Shown piece by piece: positions 1-5,483 of a DNA stretch of 5,483 nt; the first letter of the stretch is position 1, and the number at the start of each line of letters is the position of its first letter. The notes beneath the pieces were generated by a model. That model had not been told where the DNA came from and did not search any database. It saw only the letters and a list, made by a program, of their open reading frames with translations. Both the position numbers and the translations under genes were made by a program. The stretch comes from an uncultured archaeon (GTDB lineage: Archaea > Halobacteriota > Methanosarcinia > Methanotrichales > Methanotrichaceae), in contig CABMDX010000121.1 of assembly GCA_902385025.1 (NCBI GenBank), forward strand, positions 1 to 5,483, read 5' to 3'.

Positions 1-219
1 CGTATCATATTCAATTTTCCGGTGGCAAATCGGATACAATTGAGGATCGTCTACCTGTCTGCCATCGAATGGTGGGTGCTCCTTAGTCCACTACTTTCCC
101 TTGATCATGGGAGTGCAAGTTAGTGGAATTGCGGGCTTTTATAGACCACGCAAATAGGCTCTGGCAGCTTGACCGTATCCGCCAGAGTCATAATGTGATA
201 TGTATTTAATACCAATCAT
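1..219 (-). pseudogene. Glycosyltransferase pseudogene, N-terminal part, two in-frame stops, runs off left edge
   Basis: Read on the minus strand from an ATG at 219-217, one frame gives a protein-like sequence of 73 codons to the window edge, interrupted by TAA at 141-139 (codon 27) and TAG at 93-91 (codon 43). The start has an RBS-like AAGGT (232-228) at 8 nt. Residues 11-26 read DSGGYGQAARAYLRGL, which resembles the glycine-rich N-terminus of GT4-type glycosyltransferases of surface polysaccharide loci. After the first stop the same frame continues with family-like text (IPLTCTPMIKGK, then WTKEHPPFDGR and DDPQLYPICHRKIEYDT), so homology spans both stops. The catalytic C-terminal domain would lie beyond the left edge. 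It follows the methyltransferase gene in the same direction after 268 bp. Both stops could be single C-to-T changes from Gln codons (CAA, CAG), but the ancestral codons are unknown. Family assignment is from memory of the motif; nonsense-decayed pseudogene is my best reading, sequencing error the main alternative. Confidence 0.72.
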
Positions 220-487
220 GAAATATTACCTTGAAATATAATACTATCAAAAATTTTATAGTTGCCCATGAGGATAATAAATCATCTCCGGATTGCTCCT
301 CCGGCGCTCATTTTTTCGGCATATAATCCTTGTGGTCGCATATCTGATCTGACAATTCCAGGGCAGGGGGGCTATGTTGCCTCCTTTGAGAAGATGTTGC
401 GGTCGGAGGATATTGTTCTTGTCAGGACGCCACCACAAGATTCAACAGAACCGACACATACGACCATATAATTCAAATCAAAAAATA
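220..487. other. Intergenic stretch, no convincing gene
   Basis: This lies between the end of the methyltransferase gene and the start of the glycosyltransferase pseudogene, both on the minus strand. The part at 220-260 is very AT-rich and holds the RBS of the pseudogene. A plus-strand ORF at 268-471 (67 residues, ATG start) has protein-like text in its middle (IPGQGGYVASFEKML) but no RBS and no family I recognise. A minus-strand ORF overlaps it (TTG start at 438, stop at 256) and looks like a shadow. A 5-bp stem at 288-292/300-304 followed by six T at 311-316 is too weak to call a terminator. It may be decayed coding sequence, but I cannot show it. Confidence 0.5.
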
Positions 488-1834
488 TTAAGAATAATTC
501 TCGGGAGCATTAATGACCGCAAAATTCTTCATCATCTCCTCAACATTGAGCAGATCCTTTTCTGATAGTCTCGCCAATTTTATATTTAGATATCTTCCGT
601 TTGAGGCCAGAGCAAGCTTCTCATCCAGGATATATTCGTTTGGCAAATATTTCTCAGTCAGTGGGTATTCCGATCTAAAAAATTCACTGGGAAACTTTCT
701 ATGGAGGATTACTCTGTCCCGTCTGTGATCAATTGCATAAATTGGATTGATGATCAGGTTATGCTTAATTTCCAAAAAGGAGCTCAATGCATTTGGATAA
801 GCATGGAGAACGGACTTATCATTAGTTCCTATGACGATCAATGCATTCGAGGAGTTCAAATCAGCCTCTGAATATTCTCTGGCCAGGTCGAGATGATTTC
901 CCAAGAGAAAGTCCTCAACGACATTTTTTTCAGGCATTGTCTTAACGCCCACTTGCTGGAATAAATTAGCCCATCCAGAGGGGGGCAAAGTTATGCCCGG
1001 CGAGACGTTCCTTATCAATGAATTATGAAGATGAAGAAGGAGAATAATACCCTGCGGGGAGATTACTCGCTCCATCTCCCTGGCCAAGCCGGCACGCCCC
1101 TGGATGGATTGAAAGGCATCCAGCATGAGGAGAGAGCTAAAAAAATCATCCTCAAAGGGCAATGCATAATTGGCATTGAGACATATAAATGTGGCATCTG
1201 GTGCAAAGTATTTCTTGGCCATATATAAGTGACTGAATTTTAAGTCTGCGCAGAATAACTGCCGTGGTTTGATATAAGTAGAAAGAATAAAAGAAGAGTG
1301 CCCCATTCCGCAAGACAGGTCCAGAATCCGTTCCTGCCTATCTTTGAGCAGAGGAATAAAGGGATAAATAGACCAAAGGGTCTCGGAGGAAAAACGATTC
1401 TTCAGGTAAGTGTCAAAATTACCATTGCCAAGCAGATCACAATAGGGTATGGCTGCATCTGAGTATCTCACATAGTGGCGCCCAGCTCTAATCTTTGCCA
1501 GATAAATAAAAAATTTCTTGAGAATATGTCCAAATATCACACTGGACTCTAAAAAATCACTAATTGCACAAATTTTTCCATTTGAATTATCTAATGCGAA
1601 TCCTAATGCTCTATTTCTCATTCCAGCCTTGAGCAATTTAACCAGATAGCTATTCAGAAGGCCGATTTTAAAGATCAAAATTCCTCCGAGAATGGGATAC
1701 TCGCTGCAATCGCATGCAATATAGCCATCGATTATATCCCAATCACATTCTTGATAAATATCACCGAGAACTAGAGCCGAACCGCAATATGGACATTTCA
1801 TTAGCTTAATCAATTCGAGCTTCGTAATTGTCAC
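488..1834 (-). CDS. Class I SAM-dependent methyltransferase with Trm112-like cysteine N-terminus
   Basis: A 448-residue protein that likely transfers a methyl group from SAM, plausibly to a sugar or to a chain end of the glycan made by this locus; the substrate cannot be read from sequence. Residues 12-55 have a CPYC pair (C14, C17) and a CDC pair (C41, C43), then YPILGGILIF, resembling the Trm112-like segment often found at the N-terminus of such methyltransferases; the cysteines may bind zinc. The Rossmann SAM-binding loop is ILDLSCGMGHSS (170-181), with an acidic residue after strand 2 (CADLKF, D197) and a motif IV-like stretch around 229-244. The last roughly 115 residues (330-448) match no domain I know. 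The GTG at 1834 has only a GAGGG immediately upstream, too close for an ideal RBS; ATG at 1801, just before the CPYC pair, is an alternative. It is divergent from the deacetylase gene. Base composition is unusually AT-rich (17 G+C of 60 at 1561-1620), unlike the plus-strand genes. Confidence 0.82.
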   Translation of the reverse strand: MTITKLELIKLMKCPYCGSALVLGDIYQECDWDIIDGYIACDCSEYPILGGILIFKIGLLNSYLVKLLKAGMRNRALGFALDNSNGKICAISDFLESSVIFGHILKKFFIYLAKIRAGRHYVRYSDAAIPYCDLLGNGNFDTYLKNRFSSETLWSIYPFIPLLKDRQERILDLSCGMGHSSFILSTYIKPRQLFCADLKFSHLYMAKKYFAPDATFICLNANYALPFEDDFFSSLLMLDAFQSIQGRAGLAREMERVISPQGIILLLHLHNSLIRNVSPGITLPPSGWANLFQQVGVKTMPEKNVVEDFLLGNHLDLAREYSEADLNSSNALIVIGTNDKSVLHAYPNALSSFLEIKHNLIINPIYAIDHRRDRVILHRKFPSEFFRSEYPLTEKYLPNEYILDEKLALASNGRYLNIKLARLSEKDLLNVEEMMKNFAVINAPENYS

Positions 1835-1864
1835 CCCTCAATACACCATCGGCAAACCGCTTGA

Positions 1865-1893
1865 TTGAATGAACCGATTATCTGGATTATAAT
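1865..1893 (+). promoter_or_regulatory. Sigma70-type promoter for the deacetylase-Stealth operon
   Basis: A TTGAAT box (1865-1870) and a perfect TATAAT box (1888-1893) are separated by 17 bp, the optimal spacing. Transcription would start near 1900 and run rightward into the deacetylase gene, leaving a leader of about 100 nt to the ATG at 2006 or about 215 nt to the ATG at 2117. The -35 matches consensus at four of six positions. The -10 lies within the palindrome ATTATAAT (1886-1893), so the same site offers a TATAAT to the opposite strand, toward the methyltransferase gene that starts at 1834; the minus strand has only a poor -35 (CTGAAT at 1917-1912, 20-bp spacer). Confidence 0.6.
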
Positions 1894-1900
1894 GAATTCC

Positions 1901-1946
1901 TCAGGGGTTGCATTCAGATGGTAAAGAACTTTTTCCAAGCCCCTGG
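1901..1946 (+). repeat. Inverted repeat in the operon leader
   Basis: TCAGGGGTT (1901-1909) can pair with AGCCCCTGG (1938-1946): six Watson-Crick pairs CAGGGG/CCCCTG in the core, extended by U-G wobbles and one A-U pair, with a 28-nt loop. It begins just after the predicted transcription start, so it would form at the very 5' end of the mRNA. It could stabilise the transcript or take part in attenuation. A second, 5-bp stem GTGCT/AGCAC lies further down (1955-1959 and 1977-1981). No U-tract follows the first stem directly, so it is not a plain terminator. Function is unknown. Confidence 0.35.
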
Positions 1947-2097
1947 GCGAAGATGTGCTGTGTTTTTCTTGCAGAAAGCACTTATCTAAATGAGACAATC
2001 CGCCTATGGAAAAGGTAAGTTGGATTATAGTGGATCAATGCAAGGACTGCAATTATTTGGAGCCGCAACCGAGACGGAAAGGGATCTTTGCAATTTC

Positions 2098-2104
2098 AAA
2101 GGAG
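2098..2104 (+). promoter_or_regulatory. Ribosome binding site deciding the deacetylase start
   Basis: AAAGGAG is a strong Shine-Dalgarno match, 12 nt before the ATG at 2117. The upstream in-frame ATG at 2006 has no comparable site. The out-of-frame ATG at 2106 sits too close to be served by it. This is the main reason to prefer the start at 2117. Confidence 0.6.
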
Positions 2105-2116
2105 AATGGCAGATAT

Positions 2117-3379
2117 ATGAAAAAAACATCCGCTTTGGAAAGGATTCTTTCGCTTTCTGAGCGTGTTTCTGGAGCTCGACATTTTTGGGGCACTGGCAGC
2201 GACTCCATTCCGACATCAAAACGAGAGACACTCTACCTGCCAATACTTGCCTATCACAAGGTGGCCGATGCGCCGGAGCCATACGATCCATCATGGGTGA
2301 CGCGGCAGCTCTTTGCTGGGCAGATGGCTGCGCTGCACGCCTACGGCTATACCTCCATATCATTCCGCGACCTTGTGCATTTTAGAAAAGATGGCGCTCA
2401 GCTCCCTTCGCGACCGATTATCCTTACCTTCGATGACGGCTATGAGTGCGTGTACAGCGTTGCCCGGCAACTGCTCAACACTTACGGTTTTATGGCTACA
2501 TGCTTTCTGTCCACGGACTACATCAAAACCACAAAGCGATGCGACAATTCCTGGGATGCCGACGACAGCATCTGGCCCGCATCTATGATGCTCTGGACGG
2601 AAGCGGCTGTCATGCAGGCCGAGGGCCACAATTTTGAGGCACATACCCTATCCCACCCTTTCCTGAATGCTCTGCATCCGATACAGGCCTACAGGGAAAT
2701 CGCTGGCGCAAAGGCTGAGATCGAAAAAAAGCTCAGCACATTAGTCACCTGCTTTGCCTATCCGTTTGGGAGCGGATTTGAAAGCCCTTTTTTGCGATTG
2801 CTGGTGGCACTTTGCGGCTATCGGGCGGCTGTTTCCTATGATACCGGATTGGCCAGTCTCGCGACATCTGATCTCATGGCCCTGCCCCGCATCAAGATTA
2901 CAGAGTTGAATTCGGTCGATCTGGACCCGGCACATCCCGAAGCATTTTTTATGCGTGTGATTGACCCCAGTTTCGCGCTTCCCAGCATTTCAATCGACCA
3001 TATAGAGATCACCGATGCATGGGGCAACAGCAGCCGCGCGGCCTTTGCCCCAGGAGATCGCCTGACAGTCAGGGTTTATGCTGCCAACTGCGGCTCTGCA
3101 GTAAATGTGGCGGCATCGCTCCAGATCAGTGGCAATGCTGGCGACTGCATCCCCGCAGTATTTGACAGTCACCCCCATGCAGATATCTACAAAAAGCCCT
3201 TCGCCCACGGTGCATCCCTGGGATTTACCTATGATGTCAGGATTCCTGAAAATGCCTCCGCCGGGAAGTACCGGCTAAAGTTCAGCGTCCATGACGCGCA
3301 TTATGTACTGAGATATTTTATCAGCACCGATCGGCCCGATACATTGCTGAGAATTGAGCCTACCGAGCTTGCGCATTAA
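2117..3379 (+). CDS. Polysaccharide deacetylase (NodB fold) fused to a Wzt-C-like beta-sandwich
   Basis: A 420-residue protein that likely removes N-acetyl groups from amino sugars in a surface glycan (carbohydrate esterase family 4). Residues 41-282 hold the NodB domain: YHKV (46-49), motif 1 TFDDGY (104-109; D106 as likely base, D107 as metal ligand), motif 2 HTLSH (H176 and H180, metal ligands), motif 3 AYPFGSG (214-220) and motif 4 LPRIKI (256-261). The metal triad is intact, so activity is expected. Residues 291-408 look like an immunoglobulin-type beta-sandwich of the kind at the C-terminus of Wzt, the O-antigen ABC transporter ATPase that reads glycan chain ends (IEITDAWGN at 296; PGDRLTVRVY at 312; SAGKYRLKFSVHD at 381). 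No signal peptide or membrane segment is visible, so it may act in the cytoplasm on lipid-linked glycan. The start at 2117 is chosen for its AAAGGAG; an in-frame ATG at 2006 would add 37 residues that do not look like the domain. It is the first gene of an operon with the Stealth gene, 30 bp downstream. Confidence 0.86.
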   Translation: MKKTSALERILSLSERVSGARHFWGTGSDSIPTSKRETLYLPILAYHKVADAPEPYDPSWVTRQLFAGQMAALHAYGYTSISFRDLVHFRKDGAQLPSRPIILTFDDGYECVYSVARQLLNTYGFMATCFLSTDYIKTTKRCDNSWDADDSIWPASMMLWTEAAVMQAEGHNFEAHTLSHPFLNALHPIQAYREIAGAKAEIEKKLSTLVTCFAYPFGSGFESPFLRLLVALCGYRAAVSYDTGLASLATSDLMALPRIKITELNSVDLDPAHPEAFFMRVIDPSFALPSISIDHIEITDAWGNSSRAAFAPGDRLTVRVYAANCGSAVNVAASLQISGNAGDCIPAVFDSHPHADIYKKPFAHGASLGFTYDVRIPENASAGKYRLKFSVHDAHYVLRYFISTDRPDTLLRIEPTELAH

Positions 3380-3409
3380 TATATGTCTCAACATAACCCC
3401 TAAGAGAAA

Positions 3410-4414
3410 ATGACAGATAATGCTCAATCAAGCGCTCATATGGAAAACGCGCAGAACATTGATGCCGTCTACACCTGGGTGGATGGTGGAGATGAAGCAT
3501 TCATGGAAAGCCGCAGGCGCTGTCTCTATGAATGCGGGGCAGCGCTCGCGCCTGAAGCCGCCGGACGCCATCGCTTCCGCAACAATGAGGAGCTCAGGTA
3601 CTCCCTGCGCTCGCTCGAAGCATATGCTCCATGGGTGCACCGCATTTTTATTGTCACGAACGGACAGGTTCCCCGCTGGCTTGCGGAAAGCGAACGAATC
3701 CGCATTGTGACTCACGACATGCTGTTTTCGAACAAGGCCAGACTTCCAACATTCAATTCCAATGCCATTGAGCTGCAGCTCCACAAAATACCGGACCTGT
3801 CACAGCGCTTCCTGTATTTCAATGACGACTGTTTCTTAGGGCGGCCGGTCAGCCGATCAGACTTTATCACACCAGAAGGCGGCATCTATGCCTACTTTGA
3901 ACCCATACGGCTTGCGGATGTGCCCCGGCGGCTGGTTCATGACAGGGCGTATGCTCATACGCAAAACATTGCCGCAAAGCTCCTAAGTGGGTCTCGACTT
4001 ACGCACCTGCCAGCCCATACACCCCAGCTCTATGACAGGGATATACTGGCAAAGTTGAGCGCGCTGCTTGATGCAGATTACCGGGAAACGGCCTGCCATC
4101 AATTCCGCGCTGAGAACGATCTAGTGCTCAGAATTCTTTTTTTCACGTATCTCTTTTTTGCAGAGGATCAGCATGGCAAAGGCCATAGGGGAAGGATCTT
4201 GCACTATGGGACGCTGGACTTCGAGCTTTTAATGCTGCAGGAGAAGGCCTGGAAAATGTGGCGGGCTTTTTTTGCCATTTATCTTCGCAGGCCGAGATTT
4301 TTTTGCATCAATGATGATTTGAACGGGGGGGATTCAGAGGAGTTGATATTAAAAAGCTTCAAGCATTTTTTGCAGTTGTATTTTCCTCGCGTTTGTTATT
4401 TTGAACGAACATGA
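3410..4414 (+). CDS. Stealth-family sugar-phosphate transferase
   Basis: A 334-residue member of the Stealth family, enzymes that transfer a hexose-1-phosphate or GlcNAc-1-phosphate from a nucleotide sugar, as in capsule polymers with phosphodiester links and in the eukaryotic GlcNAc-1-phosphotransferase. All four conserved regions are recognisable: CR1 IDAVYTWVDG (17-26); CR2 from FRNNEELRYSLRSLE (56-70) through IVTNGQVPRWL (81-91) and LPTFNSNAIE (112-121) to YFNDDCFLGRPV (136-147), whose Asp pair D139-D140 is a likely metal site; CR3 around HTPQLYDR (203-210) and FRAEND (232-237); CR4 from CINDDL (299-304) to YFPRVCYFE (324-332). The length fits a complete, minimal Stealth protein, and none of these motifs is broken. 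There is no signal peptide, so it probably acts in the cytoplasm. The ATG at 3410 has only a weak AAGAG upstream; ATG at 3440 is an alternative. The 30-bp gap to the deacetylase suggests cotranscription and possibly coupled translation. It may add a phosphosugar to the backbone or to a chain end; donor and acceptor are unknown. Confidence 0.9.
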   Translation: MTDNAQSSAHMENAQNIDAVYTWVDGGDEAFMESRRRCLYECGAALAPEAAGRHRFRNNEELRYSLRSLEAYAPWVHRIFIVTNGQVPRWLAESERIRIVTHDMLFSNKARLPTFNSNAIELQLHKIPDLSQRFLYFNDDCFLGRPVSRSDFITPEGGIYAYFEPIRLADVPRRLVHDRAYAHTQNIAAKLLSGSRLTHLPAHTPQLYDRDILAKLSALLDADYRETACHQFRAENDLVLRILFFTYLFFAEDQHGKGHRGRILHYGTLDFELLMLQEKAWKMWRAFFAIYLRRPRFFCINDDLNGGDSEELILKSFKHFLQLYFPRVCYFERT

Positions 4415-4416
4415 GC

Positions 4417-4518
4417 TGCGCAAGATCAACCGTAACCAATGCAGCAACACACAGGATGCACCAGAGCTTCAAGCCACTATTCCCATTTCTCGCAGGATGA
4501 TATGGTTGATCTTGTGCA
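4417..4518. repeat. Inverted repeat spanning the convergent gap
   Basis: Positions 4417-4431 and 4504-4518 are inverted copies: 11 bp perfect (CAAGATCAACC with GGTTGATCTTG), extended to 15 positions with a single G-T mismatch (a G-U wobble in RNA). The left arm lies just after the Stealth stop codon; the right arm is inside the 3' end of the GT4 gene, coding there for HKINH. The 72-nt spacer makes a simple intrinsic terminator unlikely, and no T-tract follows. It could fold in read-through transcripts from either side, or be a small inverted copy of the 3' end of a glycosyltransferase gene. Confidence 0.4.
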
Positions 4519-5483
4519 CATCGAAGCGCTCTTCCGCCATGCTTCGGCTGGCCTGCCCCATACGATCAATCAGTTCGGGCTGGTGAATAAATTGCTCCAT
4601 TGCAGCGGCCAATGCTTCAGCGCTGCGAATAGGGACCAGGAAGCCATTCTTGCCATGAATCACGGTCTCCCTGCAGCCGGGCGCTTCTGTGGTGATGACC
4701 GGGCGGGCCATGGCCATCGCTTCCTGGATGCTGCGAGGCACTCCTTCGCGGTAGCAGGAAGGCAGCACAAATACGCTGGCCTGCGCCAGCCAGAGGCGCA
4801 CATCCGGGACATGCTCGATCCATTCGAGAAAACCCTCCGCGACCCATTTCTCAATCTCACGCCGGGAAAGCGCACCAGGATGGGTGTCAAAGCTGCCAAG
4901 AAGAATAAAGCGTGTATCATGATACCGCCCTTTGATAAGCTGGGCAGCCTTTGCATACTCCTGGATTCCCTTATCTCTCAGCAGTCTCGCCACTAGCAGA
5001 AATGTCACAGGCTTCGTGACAGGCGGAGCAGGCGTCCATTTATCGAGATCAACCCCTATGCCTCCCAGGAGAATGGCCTTGTTGGTGGATATGATCTGGC
5101 AGTTTGAAAAATCCTTAAGATCATCATTATTCAGGAAAAACACACGCTCAGTTTGCTTGAGTGCGGTCGTGTATAGTTGGATAATCACACCCCACAGCAT
5201 ACATAGCTTCAGCGACAAAACGCCCTCCGAAGGCGTGAATGCATAGCCCAGCCCCTCAATCATAGCAAACCGTCGCGGAACCCGCGCCATCCAGGCGGCG
5301 AGCGTGCCATAAATAATCGGCTTTGTGAAGTAGGCAAAGGTCATATCTGGCTTTTGCCGGCGCAAAATAAGGGCCAAACGCACCATATCTGCAAGGTCCC
5401 TCAAGGGGTTCATGCCAGTGCGTGATAGCGAGAAATCGACCGGCTCTGCTCCCAGAGCACGCACTTTGATGCGTTTGTCCTCA
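4469..5483 (-). CDS. GT4 glycosyltransferase, PglA-like, 5' end cut by window edge
   Basis: A retaining glycosyltransferase (GT-B fold, family GT4) expected to add a sugar from a nucleotide donor to a lipid-linked glycan at the cytoplasmic membrane face. The frame stays open to the right edge (337 residues visible); a GTG at 5464 could be read as a start, but six codons of family-like text precede it (EDKRIK), so the true start lies outside. Numbering from that GTG: the N-terminal half has RTGMNPLRD (15-23), TKPIIYGTLAA (47-57) and GLGYAF (71-76), signatures of the PglA/WbpX-like branch acting on undecaprenyl-PP-linked sugars. The C-terminal half has LLVARLLRDKGI (156-167) and the EX7E motif (E240, E248) in REGVPRSIQEAM, then APGCRE (261-266) and NGFLVP (273-278). 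The C-terminus looks complete. Compared with usual lengths near 375-380, about 40 residues are missing. It is convergent with the Stealth gene, 54 bp away. Acceptor and donor specificity cannot be told. Confidence 0.88.
   Translation of the reverse strand, partial: EDKRIKVRALGAEPVDFSLSRTGMNPLRDLADMVRLALILRRQKPDMTFAYFTKPIIYGTLAAWMARVPRRFAMIEGLGYAFTPSEGVLSLKLCMLWGVIIQLYTTALKQTERVFFLNNDDLKDFSNCQIISTNKAILLGGIGVDLDKWTPAPPVTKPVTFLLVARLLRDKGIQEYAKAAQLIKGRYHDTRFILLGSFDTHPGALSRREIEKWVAEGFLEWIEHVPDVRLWLAQASVFVLPSCYREGVPRSIQEAMAMARPVITTEAPGCRETVIHGKNGFLVPIRSAEALAAAMEQFIHQPELIDRMGQASRSMAEERFDVHKINHIILREMGIVA

Noticed and set aside
288..316. Possible rho-independent terminator: CCGGA/TCCGG stem followed by six T
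   Set aside because: The stem is only 5 bp with a 7-nt loop, the T-run starts six bases after the stem, and no plus-strand gene ends just upstream.
256..438. Minus-strand 60-residue ORF starting with TTG
   Set aside because: No RBS, no recognisable motif, basic and Arg/Asn-rich text typical of a shadow frame, and it overlaps another equally weak ORF on the plus strand.
467..472. Isolated TATAAT (also at 237-242)
   Set aside because: Both lie in AT-rich DNA, have no -35-like box at 16-18 bp, and lead to no supported gene.
1940..1960. ops/JUMPstart-like element for RfaH in the leader
   Set aside because: Only GGCG followed later by GTG resembles the ops core; too many positions differ to claim it.
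4415..4445. Terminator hairpin GCTGC/GCAGC after the Stealth gene
   Set aside because: A 5-bp stem with a loop near 20 nt and no T-tract does not support an intrinsic terminator.
4439..4996. Plus-strand 185-residue ORF
   Set aside because: It lies antisense to the well-supported GT4 gene, whose motifs (EX7E, GLGYAF) fix the coding strand.

Overview
The window is a piece of a bacterial cell-surface polysaccharide gene cluster (O-antigen, capsule or exopolysaccharide type). It holds one glycosyltransferase pseudogene, one methyltransferase, one polysaccharide deacetylase with an extra beta-sandwich domain, one Stealth-type sugar phosphotransferase, and one GT4 glycosyltransferase cut by the right edge. 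The source is most likely a Gram-negative bacterium, judged from gene content: a Wzt-C-like domain and a PglA-like GT4 enzyme. I cannot name a genus. No RNA gene, CRISPR array, transposase or attachment site was seen.

Layout. Positions 1-219 (minus) hold the 5' part of a glycosyltransferase gene with a good start and RBS, but two in-frame stop codons; it runs off the left edge. Positions 220-487 carry no convincing gene. Positions 488-1834 (minus) encode a SAM-dependent methyltransferase with a four-cysteine Trm112-like N-terminus and a C-terminal region I cannot assign. Positions 1835-2116 are a divergent control region with a clear sigma70-type promoter whose -10 box is palindromic, followed by a long leader. 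Positions 2117-3379 (plus) encode a NodB-fold deacetylase fused to a Wzt-C-like domain. After 30 bp comes the Stealth phosphotransferase at 3410-4414 (plus), probably in the same operon. A 54-bp convergent gap separates it from the GT4 gene at 4469 to the right edge (minus).

The genes fit a common task: building a surface glycan (the two glycosyltransferases) and decorating it by methylation, de-N-acetylation and phosphosugar transfer. The deacetylase has no visible signal peptide, so cytoplasmic action on a lipid-linked glycan is plausible. The methyltransferase gene is locally much more AT-rich than the plus-strand genes, and together with the decayed glycosyltransferase this suggests a mosaic, recently rearranged locus. 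Joint action of the modifying enzymes at a chain terminus is my inference, not something the sequence proves.
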